From JAEXNA01 sp037968995 (GTDB lineage Bacteria; Vulcanimicrobiota; Xenobia; Xenobiales; JADMJV01), in assembly GCA_037968995.1 (NCBI GenBank), contig JBBKWP010000325.1, positions 26,492-90,491 on the forward strand: a stretch of 64,000 nucleotides of DNA, given 5' to 3'. Positions 1 to 8,071 of this stretch are shown piece after piece. The translations under genes were made by a program, and so were the position numbers. The stretch's first letter is position 1, and every line of letters starts with the position of its first letter. The notes beneath the pieces are model-generated. The model did not search any database. It was not told the DNA's origin and saw only the letters and a list, made by a program, of their open reading frames with translations.

Positions 1-1
1 G

Positions 2-379
2 ACCCCGCTCTCTACCCGTAGGTTTCTGGACTTTGGCTGCAGTGAGGAGGCGCAACCGTTGCTCACAGCTTTCTTAGAACTTGAGGATGTTCATTCCGTC
101 CCGCACGCCCCTAGATTCCTTGAGTTTCTTAGCGCACTGGAATTTGCGGCCGAGCCTAGCCCCACCCTAGAGGTTCGATCGGATGGTCGTGTTTTCTTGG
201 GTAGAAATTGTCGGACCGCTCTCAGTGAAGATAAAGGGAGGTGGATGCTTCTGAGCGCTCTATACTCCGCCTTTAACCGGTGGCAGACCGATGTCACGGA
301 TCTTGACGAAAAGGTGTTCCATACTCGACTCCTGCGAAGGAGCCTCCAAGGATTGCAAGGAAGTGCGGGCAGTGACTGA
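2..379 (+). CDS. C-terminal part of an unrecognised protein, truncated by the window edge
   Basis: The frame is open from base 2 with no start codon needed, so this is the 3' end of a longer gene; about 125 residues are visible. I do not recognise the family. The visible part is soluble-looking and mixed alpha/beta, with no membrane segment, and ends in a short charged tail. Its stop codon overlaps the GTG start of the next gene by 8 bases, so the two are probably translated together. Function unknown. Confidence 0.6.
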   Translation, partial: TPLSTRRFLDFGCSEEAQPLLTAFLELEDVHSVPHAPRFLEFLSALEFAAEPSPTLEVRSDGRVFLGRNCRTALSEDKGRWMLLSALYSAFNRWQTDVTDLDEKVFHTRLLRRSLQGLQGSAGSD

Positions 380-1847
380 GCAACACTGGAATGAATTCCT
401 TGATAAGTTAGACTTCGTTCAACTGACCGGACGCTGGGAGGCCCTTCCACTCCACTGGCTCGTTGAACCTGTGCCCGAAGCCCTGCCTCCCGAGGAGGCC
501 GACCTCTTCGTTTCTTTGGCGACGGCCTCCAAAGAGGAGGATGCTGAGGCTCGCGTAGAAGCCGTTCAAGAACGGGTTTCAGAGTACCGGCGTGCCAAGA
601 GTTCGCAAGTTCTCCAACTGGATGCGGGACTCTGTCCAACGGGGTCTCGCGTTACGTTGCGCTACTTGGATCCCGACGATCTCGGACAAGGCGACTGCCT
701 CATTACCGTGGGGTCTTGGGACCGACTCGGCCATTATATCGCTGAAAAAGCCGGCCACGAGGAACAAACGGGTGAGCCTTCGGAATCGGCTGTTCGAAAG
801 GAACCCGGAGATCTCGCCTACCGCCATCTGCTAATATTCCCGGACCGCGGTACACCCTCTCCGCGAGCTTTTCGGGGCCTCTGCGAGAAAACGCTGAGAC
901 AGGCACGAGGCTTAGGGGCGCGACGAATCACGATAACCCATCCCCACCTTCCGCAACCGGGTCTGCCGGACCGTTTCGCGGCGGCCGAACTCGTGAGCGC
1001 GGTCCGCCAGATGCTGCGCGATGGTTCTGGGATCAGTGTCGATATCGTTCCATTGACGCGTTCCCACTATGAGGACTACCAGCATTGGTTCCTTTCTTTG
1101 AAAGCTCTGGCCCAAAGCGTGCCCTCCGAGGAGGCGTCAGAGCAGTCCGACCGGACTGGCGCCGCGGAACCGTCCACGTATGAGGACTCAGCGAGCCTGC
1201 CCGATGTGAGTTCAGTTCTTAAAGATCTAGCACAAAAAACGACGCATCTGGCTCAGGATGCGGGGCGCGAAATGAGTTCTTGGCTACGGGGGACGCCCGC
1301 GGCCCCGAGCCAAGTTTCTATGACGCCCGTCGGTATCCACTGCACGTTCGACGAGCAGCAAGCGCTCAATCTCCTTTATCTCCGACGATGGAGGGAAGCG
1401 GAAGCGTACAGGCAGGGTTGGGCCCGGGACACTCTGATTGAACTTTACCTCAGCGCCCTCGTTCGAGTGGTTTCTCACCTTGAGGGAGCCTCCTCCGATC
1501 CCCTTGCTGAGGAGGTGCCTCCTCCCTTGGAAGAGTCCGAGTATCTCGACCTGAGAACCCACCTCTTGGCGACCGCGGAGCGTCTCAGCGTGAATAACCC
1601 TCTAACCCGTTACTTCCAGCTACTGGCTTGGAGACTTGATCGAGACCGTACGGAAGTGGACGGGGATCGACTGGAAGAAGACCACGCACGCCTCTTGCGG
1701 GCGGCCTGGGCGTGGGAGGACAATTCTTTGTTGGCCTTCCTCCGACAAGTCGGGCAGGAGCGCGAAAGTGATCCAGCAAAGCGTGCGGATCTAGGTTATG
1801 TCCCTGTCTTTCCCAGTGGAAGTCGGGCTTCGCCTCGGTTGGATTGA
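372..1847 (+). CDS. Hypothetical protein with a possible macro-like central domain
   Basis: 491 residues from GTG at 372, chosen because AAGGAAG sits just upstream (about 356-362) and the start overlaps the previous stop; a longer reading from 291 would overlap the upstream gene by almost 90 bases. Residues about 95-245 read like a macro or Rossmann-type domain: a hydrophobic strand with VGSWD, then a helix with an A-R-G-L-G-A-R-R-I-T strand, then AAAELVSAVRQML. This resemblance is by eye only. The C-terminal part (about 315-490) is helical, rich in Leu/Arg/Glu, and could be a repeat scaffold. No signal peptide or membrane span. Forms a + strand run with the membrane protein that follows 18 bases later. 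Confidence 0.6.
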   Translation: MTEQHWNEFLDKLDFVQLTGRWEALPLHWLVEPVPEALPPEEADLFVSLATASKEEDAEARVEAVQERVSEYRRAKSSQVLQLDAGLCPTGSRVTLRYLDPDDLGQGDCLITVGSWDRLGHYIAEKAGHEEQTGEPSESAVRKEPGDLAYRHLLIFPDRGTPSPRAFRGLCEKTLRQARGLGARRITITHPHLPQPGLPDRFAAAELVSAVRQMLRDGSGISVDIVPLTRSHYEDYQHWFLSLKALAQSVPSEEASEQSDRTGAAEPSTYEDSASLPDVSSVLKDLAQKTTHLAQDAGREMSSWLRGTPAAPSQVSMTPVGIHCTFDEQQALNLLYLRRWREAEAYRQGWARDTLIELYLSALVRVVSHLEGASSDPLAEEVPPPLEESEYLDLRTHLLATAERLSVNNPLTRYFQLLAWRLDRDRTEVDGDRLEEDHARLLRAAWAWEDNSLLAFLRQVGQERESDPAKRADLGYVPVFPSGSRASPRLD

Positions 1848-1865
1848 GAAAGGACGTAGAACGAA

Positions 1866-2429
1866 ATGAGTGAGAGCAGCGAATCGAACGACGCGAGTGA
1901 AGCTGTCGATCAAACCCCCATGACTGTGGAGGAACGTCTCGCTTTTCTGGAGGAGCAAAATGAAGGCCTGAAGCGAGTAGGGAAACTCCTCATGGGTCTT
2001 TGTCTATTGATCGGAGTGCTGCTGGTATGGACACAAGCTGGACTCCGGAAATCCATTTACAGCGAAGCTGTCATTTTAGGGAACGCCTCAACGCCCAGAG
2101 CCACCCTGACCTCGGCGCCCAACGGACATCTCGCCTTTCTCTTCTATGATCACTTGGGTATTCTGCCTCCCAATCCCGAGTTCGGTGCGATTCCTTATCT
2201 TGATGGATTCGCTATCTATGACCGCGAAGGTCGTCCTCGTATCGTCATGGGCATCAATGACCAGAATAAAACCATTCTCGATGTTTTCGACGAAACCGGA
2301 AAGCTCGCGTTCGGTGCCATCCCTCGGCCCGTGACCACCGATGCCGACGGTAAGCCTACCGACTCTTCGAAGACGCCCACTTCAGCCGCCACGCCCGACG
2401 TCAACTCAGCTCCCATCGTCGCACCCTAG
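1866..2429 (+). CDS. Single-span membrane protein with N-terminal coiled coil, unknown function
   Basis: 187 residues. An acidic N-terminus (1-20) leads into a short predicted coiled coil (VEERLAFLEEQNEGLKR, about 22-38), then one transmembrane helix (about 40-57, LLMGLCLLIGVLLVW). The rest would be periplasmic: a beta-rich segment with a repeated D-x-x-G-x-x-R/K pattern (YDREGRPRIVMG, FDETGKLAFG) reminiscent of short blade-like repeats, then a Pro/Ala/Thr-rich tail. No family recognised. ATG at 1866 is preceded by AGAAAGGACGTAGAACGAA, which supplies an AGGA ribosome site. Lies 48 bases upstream of xseA in the same direction. Confidence 0.65.
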   Translation: MSESSESNDASEAVDQTPMTVEERLAFLEEQNEGLKRVGKLLMGLCLLIGVLLVWTQAGLRKSIYSEAVILGNASTPRATLTSAPNGHLAFLFYDHLGILPPNPEFGAIPYLDGFAIYDREGRPRIVMGINDQNKTILDVFDETGKLAFGAIPRPVTTDADGKPTDSSKTPTSAATPDVNSAPIVAP

Positions 2430-2477
2430 GGCCGGTCCGGGAGTAAACGATACTCTTCGAACGGAGATCCATCCCTC

Positions 2478-3692
2478 ATGGCCGGTACTGGGAAAACGCT
2501 CACAGTGGGGCAGGTCTTTGACCTTCTCAAAGTATCGCTTTCTCGAGTTTTTCCGACTCTGATGGTCTGCGGAGAGGTGATAGACCCCTTTGTCAGCAGC
2601 AATGGACATCTCTATTTGCGCCTGCGAGACGTTGAGTCGGAGTTGAAGGTGGTGATGTGGCGCCGTGAGGTGGCTCGGCTTCGAAGCCTACCGCAAGCAG
2701 GCGATCGCGTTGTGGTCAGAGGAACGCTCACCGTTTATCCGAGCCGAGGAGAACTTCAGGTGCAGGCCTTGGCCATCGCCAAAGAGGGTCAGGGCCAGAA
2801 ACTTGCGGAACTCGCCGAGCGCAAGGAAAAGTTGCGCCAAGAGGGTCTTTTTGACCGGGCCAAGCGTCGTCTACCTGAGTACCCCAGACGTATCGGTGTG
2901 GTGACTTCGGCGGGCTCGGCGGTGTTGCACGACATTTTCGAGTCCTTGAGACTCAGAAACCCCTCGGTGGAGTTATGGTTGAGCCCGTCGTCGGTGAGTG
3001 GGCGAGAGGCTCCCGCCGAGCTTGTCCGCGCCTTGGAAGTCTTGCAGAACTTTGTCGACACGATCATCATCGCGCGGGGAGGGGGATCCTTTGAGGAGTT
3101 GCTGCCATTCTCCGACGAGCAGTTGGTCCGCGCGGTGGCCGCTTCTCCAAAGCCGGTGATCGCCGCAATCGGACACGGCAGTGACAGTACACTTTTGGAT
3201 CTTGTCGCAGATTGCAGTGTGGTGACACCCACAGCAGCCGTAGAGGCAGCGGTTCCGCTGAGGTCGGACCTTTTCGACCTTCACCATAACCTTCGGCTGC
3301 GGCTCAAACGAGCCGTCTTTGATACCTTGCGTGGTCGACGTCACGAACTGGGACATACCGCACAGCGCTGCCAAGCCTACAACCCCAAAGAACGCGTTAT
3401 GCGCCAACGAGACCGTCTCGACAGCTTGAGGGCGCGAGTGGAGGGATCGATGGCTCGGAACCTTATGCTTCGAAGGGAGCGCGTCTCGGGCCTGAAGCAA
3501 CAATGCTTGCAACTCGGACCGGGCTCCATTCTGAAACGAGGATTCGCACTAGTGATGAGTCAGGGACGGCCTGTCTCCAGCGTTTTAGGAAGGACCCAGG
3601 GGGAGGATCTTGAACTTCAGTTCGCCGACGGTCAAGTGCTGGTGACCGTGAAGAGCGTGGGCCTGAATCCAACGATTGAGAGTGTATCCTGA
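2478..3692 (+). CDS. xseA: Exodeoxyribonuclease VII large subunit
   Basis: 404 residues, near the usual length. Exonuclease VII degrades single-stranded DNA in both directions to short oligonucleotides; XseA carries catalysis and pairs with several XseB. The N-terminal OB fold spans about 5-100 (the SSNGHLYLRLRD strand pair). The catalytic region has VVTSAGSAVLHDI (141-153), ARGGGSFEELLPF (199-211) and AIGHGSDSTLLDLVAD (230-245). The consensus there is GHETD, so the Glu is replaced by Gly, although the flanking His and Asp remain. A coiled-coil C-terminal half follows. ATG at 2478 has GGAG about 10 bases upstream. xseB follows after 4 bases, then ispA, an order common in proteobacteria. Confidence 0.95.
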   Translation: MAGTGKTLTVGQVFDLLKVSLSRVFPTLMVCGEVIDPFVSSNGHLYLRLRDVESELKVVMWRREVARLRSLPQAGDRVVVRGTLTVYPSRGELQVQALAIAKEGQGQKLAELAERKEKLRQEGLFDRAKRRLPEYPRRIGVVTSAGSAVLHDIFESLRLRNPSVELWLSPSSVSGREAPAELVRALEVLQNFVDTIIIARGGGSFEELLPFSDEQLVRAVAASPKPVIAAIGHGSDSTLLDLVADCSVVTPTAAVEAAVPLRSDLFDLHHNLRLRLKRAVFDTLRGRRHELGHTAQRCQAYNPKERVMRQRDRLDSLRARVEGSMARNLMLRRERVSGLKQQCLQLGPGSILKRGFALVMSQGRPVSSVLGRTQGEDLELQFADGQVLVTVKSVGLNPTIESVS

Positions 3693-3696
3693 ACCC

Positions 3697-3960
3697 ATGG
3701 AGGACGCTTCGACAGTCTCTTATGAAACCCAAATGGAACGTCTCTTGGCGGTCGTCGAGCGATTAGAGCGCGGGACCTTGAGTCTCGAACAGTCTTTAGA
3801 GCTCTTCGAGGAAGGGATGTCTTTGTCTCGTCTATGTGACCAACAACTCTCAGACGTCGAGGCCCGGGTCAGGGTTTTGGTGGATGGCGCGCAAGAACTC
3901 TCACCACGCAAAGAGATAGACTTTCAGCAGATACAGATTCCAACGGAGGACGAAGAATGA
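3697..3960 (+). CDS. xseB: Exodeoxyribonuclease VII small subunit
   Basis: 87 residues from ATG 3697; a TTG at 3676 inside xseA is possible but would add only seven residues. The family signature is clear: YETQMERLLAVVERLERG then LSLEQSLELFEEGMSLSR, two helices that wrap around XseA in the exonuclease VII complex. The C-terminal tail is acidic. The stop overlaps the ispA start as ATGA, so the two are translationally coupled. The gene sits 4 bases after xseA, giving both subunits from one transcript. Confidence 0.93.
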   Translation: MEDASTVSYETQMERLLAVVERLERGTLSLEQSLELFEEGMSLSRLCDQQLSDVEARVRVLVDGAQELSPRKEIDFQQIQIPTEDEE

Positions 3961-4841
3961 GCACAGTGAAGGTCGAGTCGATGAAGAGCCAGGATTTTCA
4001 ACTCGACGTTTGGTGGGCGGAGCGTTCGCAATGGGTCACTGACTCCTTGGAACAAAGTCTACCTAAAGACGCTCAGTACTTAGGCAACGTCGGGGAAGTG
4101 ATGCGTTATTGCGTTTTTTCCGGCGGTAAACGGTTCCGGCCGATTCTCGCCATTGGTGCCGCGGAGTGTCTCGGGAAATCAGGACGGCTGGCGGTGTCGG
4201 CGGGCTGCGCTTACGAGATGATTCACGCATTTTCGTTGGCTCACGACGATCTTCCCTGTATGGATGATGACGATGAGCGTCGGGGGCAACCCACGACTCA
4301 TAAGAAATTTGGTGAAGCGAGTGCACTTCTAGCTGGTGACGGATTAGCGATCTGGGCCTTCCATGAGATTGTCCAACTGCCCGCGGGCGTCCCTGCCGAG
4401 GTCGGTTTACACCTGGTGCGGGATTTGGCCGAAGCCAGCGGACATCCCGGCATGGTGGGTGGTCAGGTGATCGATATGAGTGCTCGTGAGGGCAAGGTTG
4501 ATCAAGCCACCCTAGAACGTATCCATCGAGCGAAAACCGGAGCGCTCATTCGAGGAGCGGTGCGCGCCGGGGCCCGCCTTGCCGGTGCCGATGCCTCGCA
4601 ACTCCAAAGTCTGACCCGTTACGGTGAGTTGGTTGGACTTGTTTTCCAGATGACCGACGACATTCTTGACGCCGACGAGGACCCTGAAGGCGTGTCTTAT
4701 CCCGCGCTTCTGGGGCTTGACGAGACGCGGCGATTGGTCGCCGAAGCTACCGCGGAGGCGGTGGGGTGTTTGCAAGAATTTGGCTCCGCCGCGCAACCGC
4801 TTAGGGCGCTCGCGCAATTTTTGGAAACCCGCAAAGGCTAA
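3957..4841 (+). CDS. ispA: Farnesyl/geranyl diphosphate synthase (short-chain trans-prenyltransferase)
   Basis: 294 residues, typical for IspA. It condenses isopentenyl diphosphate with allylic diphosphates to give farnesyl (or geranylgeranyl) diphosphate in the cytosol. Visible motifs: GGKRFRP (56-62, diphosphate binding), first Asp-rich motif HDDLPCMDDDDERRG (96-110), the K-T-G helix after the middle of the protein, and second Asp-rich motif QMTDDILDADED near residue 230. The two extra residues in DDLPCMD are the bacterial type II arrangement. Product length cannot be fixed by eye. The start overlaps xseB by 4 bases. Its product would feed the squalene/phytoene synthase at 60919-61923 and polyprenyl lipids. 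Confidence 0.93.
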   Translation: MSTVKVESMKSQDFQLDVWWAERSQWVTDSLEQSLPKDAQYLGNVGEVMRYCVFSGGKRFRPILAIGAAECLGKSGRLAVSAGCAYEMIHAFSLAHDDLPCMDDDDERRGQPTTHKKFGEASALLAGDGLAIWAFHEIVQLPAGVPAEVGLHLVRDLAEASGHPGMVGGQVIDMSAREGKVDQATLERIHRAKTGALIRGAVRAGARLAGADASQLQSLTRYGELVGLVFQMTDDILDADEDPEGVSYPALLGLDETRRLVAEATAEAVGCLQEFGSAAQPLRALAQFLETRKG

Positions 4842-4871
4842 GCGGGGCCACTCCGATCTCCGCTCAACAAA

Positions 4872-6374
4872 ATGGACACCGCCCAACATCTTGATCATCT
4901 TGCTGTATCCTTGTGCCAACTTGCACCAGGAATGGTGTATTGGTCCGGTGTCGGCTTTCTCGATGAGGTACCCGACGCGCTTAGGCACGCTGTCGGACAA
5001 GAGTGGGGTGCGCTTGCAGTAGAGGCTTACTTAGCCTATTTAGCTATCGCGAAGCCGCTTTCTGACAAAAGACTGACTGTGGTCTTAGCGGCCCCGTGCC
5101 CACCGGACCAACTCAACGCGATTCGAACCTTGGAGACGGCCGGGGCCTTTGGCTGTGTTGTGGTCCTTGAGCGACGAAAGCCGACCACCTTTGGTGGCTG
5201 GCCTTTGAACTCGAATTTTGGACCGTTTTCTAAGCGACTCTCAGCGACCGGAAGCTATCTTGAAGAATTAGGCTTTCACGATGCCGGACAGGTGGAATGG
5301 AATTCTGATCACAAGAGTGTCTCTCGATTGGAGAACGCCTTGCTTCGAGCGGTCGAGGAGAATCCAGGGTACGTATTGATTATCTGCTCGGACCCCGAGC
5401 CGGAGTGTGAACTTGGAGTTCAGATGACCGAGCCACTCAAAGTTCCTAGACGCCTTTCTCCCATTTTTGGGGCGGACAAGACCGTTTACGGCGCCTTCTC
5501 CAGAGCGCTTCCTAAAAAAGTCAGCCCTAACCGGCTGCTCTGGCTGGATTCCACGGTCCGCGAAACACCTGAGTTTTTAGAACAGCATCTGCAGATGTTT
5601 CGAGACCTGGAGGGGTCGCGGAGCGGTCGACCTGTGGTCGTTGTGCCGTCTTTAGTCCTCCCGGTTTTGTATCGGGGCCTTCGGCTTTGGTGTCAAGACG
5701 ATTCCAGCGTTCCGCCTATTGTAGTGCTTCATGGAACTGGCCTTCCCGCGCACTGGCGAGACGGTGGGGGAGGCCTCAGCGACGGTCACCTTCTGTTGAG
5801 TATCGCCAACTTATCGATAGCCTACCCTGCCGACGAGTTTGAAGCTGAGGCCTTGTTCGATGAGTTTCTCGATCAGCAGACCCCTTGTGCCTTAGTTTTT
5901 TCTGGCGCTCCCGCCGTTGGAATGAGGAGCGCGGCGAGTCTAGGTCCGGGAAAAGGAAGAAAGCTGCGAGACGGAAAGGACCTAGCTATTGTAGCTTTAG
6001 GATCGACGGTTTTTCCCGCCCTGTTAGCAGCGGAATCGCTTCAGAGTGTAGGGCTCGATGTTGGAGTTTTCGACCTGCGATATCGGCGCCCGCTTGACGA
6101 AGAGCTGCTCAAAGAGCTCTCCACTTACCCGGTTTTGGTGACCGTCGATGAGCAGCCGGATACCGCCAGTTTCGCAGGACAGATCCAGAGGGACTCCAAG
6201 ACCCTGGGTCAACTCTTTCGACTGTGTGTCGATACCGCTGGACTGCAAGAATCGATGGCGGCCGGCTCCAAAGAGGAATTGAGCCTGGAAAGTGTTGGAC
6301 TTCACGCAGAAGGGATCGCCCGAAAAGTGAAGTCGATTTTGGGAATGGGACTGACAAATCACTTTGAGCGATGA
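4872..6374 (+). CDS. Degenerate 1-deoxy-D-xylulose-5-phosphate synthase-like protein, probable pseudoenzyme
   Basis: 500 residues against about 620 for DXS. The order matches DXS: a strand TVVLAAPCPPDQ (69-80) lines up with the place where DXS has its GDGA motif, then SYLEELGF (128-135) aligns with the LFEELGF segment, FLEQHL (235-240) with the AEQH motif, and the C-terminal transketolase domain is recognisable (AIVALGSTVFPALLAAESL, FDLRYRRPLDEELL, VTVDEQ). The N-terminal part carrying the active-site histidines is missing, and Gly-Asp-Gly, which holds Mg-thiamine diphosphate, is absent. Known for DXS: that motif is essential. Inferred: no DXS activity; a regulatory or structural role, or a different reaction, is possible. 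It occupies the classic dxs position after ispA (30-base gap) and overlaps the next gene by 11 bases. Confidence 0.7.
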   Translation: MDTAQHLDHLAVSLCQLAPGMVYWSGVGFLDEVPDALRHAVGQEWGALAVEAYLAYLAIAKPLSDKRLTVVLAAPCPPDQLNAIRTLETAGAFGCVVVLERRKPTTFGGWPLNSNFGPFSKRLSATGSYLEELGFHDAGQVEWNSDHKSVSRLENALLRAVEENPGYVLIICSDPEPECELGVQMTEPLKVPRRLSPIFGADKTVYGAFSRALPKKVSPNRLLWLDSTVRETPEFLEQHLQMFRDLEGSRSGRPVVVVPSLVLPVLYRGLRLWCQDDSSVPPIVVLHGTGLPAHWRDGGGGLSDGHLLLSIANLSIAYPADEFEAEALFDEFLDQQTPCALVFSGAPAVGMRSAASLGPGKGRKLRDGKDLAIVALGSTVFPALLAAESLQSVGLDVGVFDLRYRRPLDEELLKELSTYPVLVTVDEQPDTASFAGQIQRDSKTLGQLFRLCVDTAGLQESMAAGSKEELSLESVGLHAEGIARKVKSILGMGLTNHFER

Positions 6375-7671
6375 TCCTAATGACCGGCGCATGCCGGGCC
6401 GGGTAGAAACCATTCTTGGTGGGTGGTGGAGGATCGGCGATGACAAGTTCCATCGCTGTCGCACCATGGATGTATCGCTCGACGGCGGCTTGATCGTCGT
6501 CGAAAGTCCACTGGAGATCGGACAGAAGGTCGAACTCCACCTTGATGTCGATACGGAGTTGTCGATACATCTTGAAGCCCAAGTTCTGTCGCAACGCCCC
6601 ATCTTTTTCGGAAAGCAGTTCTTGACTGGCGTCACTTACCAGTTTTTGAAGGCATCGGATCGATCCATGTTCGGCCTCTGGATTCAACGTCAATTGGCCT
6701 CTGAAATAGTGGACGGAAAGAGCTATCTCCAGCCGGCGCGTCCAAACCCCGAACGTCAGGGGGTGGACCCCGGTTTTGGTTCGAGTCTTCGCTTGACCTA
6801 TCCTGAGAGTCCATGGAAACTCCTTGTCTCTCGCTTCACAGCAATGATTCCCTGGGTGGAAACTGAGGGGTTGCCGGACGAACGACGGGCTGAACACAGA
6901 GGCCAGGTCGGAATGGAGTTGACTCTTGACGTCGACGGGCGGAGCTTTCCCTGTGAACTGCTCAACGTGAGTCTATCAGGGGCTGCACTTTTCTTGAGGA
7001 CTACGACGTTGACCGAAATCTCTAAAGGAGAGAACTGGCCGGGGACCGGCCGTACGAGCCAAGGGAATCTAGTAGTACCGAGGGACTCTCTACTGATCGG
7101 GGGGCGTCGTTGTGGGGTGAAAGTGGTCTGGCGCCTAGCGGCGGAGACCGTGAGCGAAGGTTCCGACACGGGTAGGGCCTACGGCCTTCAATTCGTGGAG
7201 CCTCCAACAAAGGTCCGGAAGACCTTCGTTGGAGACCTGCTTCGGCGAATCGACTACGACCCCCGACAAGTCCGTTCAGAACTGCGGTTTCCCGTGACGA
7301 TCTCCGTGACGCTGGTTGAAGACGGTCAGTCTCAGGAAATCGCGGGAAAGACAGTCGACCTGGGAGTGGGCGGAGCTCTTGTGTCTTTTTCCGAGCCGGT
7401 GAAGGTCCCCGGCGGGGGTATCATGACACTAGTTCTTCCTCGCGCCGGTGCGGAATCTGTTTCTCTGACGATGTCCGTAAGAGTCCTTCGACAGACTAAA
7501 TCTTCCGAGACCGCCGATGAGGCGTCCACATCTGCAATCTATGGGCTCGCTTTTCGTAAAGGCCAAGGGGAGGCCAGGCTCAAGCTTTCTCGCTGGTTAA
7601 CGGGTCGGATGCGGGTGCAAACTCTGCAGGAACTTTTTCCAGACATGCCGGGCACGGCTCGCGGACTCTAA
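6364..7671 (+). CDS. Protein with three tandem PilZ domains, probable cyclic-di-GMP receptor
   Basis: 435 residues. Three PilZ signatures are visible: R9-x3-R13 with DVSLDG (36-41); R175-x3-R179 with NVSLSG (201-206); R304-x3-R308 with DLGVGG (332-337, where Gly replaces the usual Ser). PilZ domains bind cyclic-di-GMP through R-x3-R and D/N-x-S-x-x-G. The TTG start at 6364 is preferred over ATG 6391 because the later start would remove R9 of the first site; ribosome-site evidence is weak for both. No membrane segment. It overlaps the DXS-like gene by 11 bases and precedes the STAS-PelEFGD run, so it is likely to couple cyclic-di-GMP to Pel synthesis. Confidence 0.8.
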   Translation: MSDDPNDRRMPGRVETILGGWWRIGDDKFHRCRTMDVSLDGGLIVVESPLEIGQKVELHLDVDTELSIHLEAQVLSQRPIFFGKQFLTGVTYQFLKASDRSMFGLWIQRQLASEIVDGKSYLQPARPNPERQGVDPGFGSSLRLTYPESPWKLLVSRFTAMIPWVETEGLPDERRAEHRGQVGMELTLDVDGRSFPCELLNVSLSGAALFLRTTTLTEISKGENWPGTGRTSQGNLVVPRDSLLIGGRRCGVKVVWRLAAETVSEGSDTGRAYGLQFVEPPTKVRKTFVGDLLRRIDYDPRQVRSELRFPVTISVTLVEDGQSQEIAGKTVDLGVGGALVSFSEPVKVPGGGIMTLVLPRAGAESVSLTMSVRVLRQTKSSETADEASTSAIYGLAFRKGQGEARLKLSRWLTGRMRVQTLQELFPDMPGTARGL

Positions 7672-7711
7672 AAGCAGGACGCGACCTACTGAGCGTTAAC
7701 TCCTCCCTCCG

Positions 7712-8071
7712 GTGAAAGATTTCCATGTACATATCTCCCAGCGGGGCGGTACGGCGATACTCAGCCTGCAAGGTCCGTTGACGGGAAAGAATGTAGCGAC
7801 TTTCCGTCGCGCTTGTTTTCAAGCGGAAACTCGAGAGAACCGACACTGTCTTCTAGACATGAACGATGTGGACGAGATCGACGGCTACGGGCTTTCCGCT
7901 TTAGTGGGTTTGTTGGCCCGAAGGCGTGAACGTGTCGGCCAAGTTGTCCTCTATGGACTGAACCCGGGACTCAAGCCGCGCTTCGAGGCGACTTTCTGCG
8001 ATGTTCTCTTCCCCGTCCGTTCTACTTTGGCGCAGGCCATGGATCTGATTCGTGAGGAGGCTGCACCTTGA
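7712..8071 (+). CDS. STAS-domain protein (anti-anti-sigma-like) lacking the phosphorylatable serine
   Basis: 119 residues, the length of a single STAS domain such as SpoIIAA. The core strand and helix are seen in HCLLDMNDVDEIDGYGLSALVGLL (45-68). In SpoIIAA-type proteins a D-S/T-x-G motif starts the helix and its Ser or Thr is phosphorylated by an anti-sigma kinase; here it reads D57-G58-Y59-G60, so that switch is absent. STAS proteins bind partner kinases or serve as scaffolds. GTG start at 7712 without a clear ribosome site. The stop overlaps the next start as TTGA. Position between the PilZ protein and pelE suggests a partner-switch or scaffold role in polysaccharide control; this is inference. 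Confidence 0.75.
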   Translation: MKDFHVHISQRGGTAILSLQGPLTGKNVATFRRACFQAETRENRHCLLDMNDVDEIDGYGLSALVGLLARRRERVGQVVLYGLNPGLKPRFEATFCDVLFPVRSTLAQAMDLIREEAAP

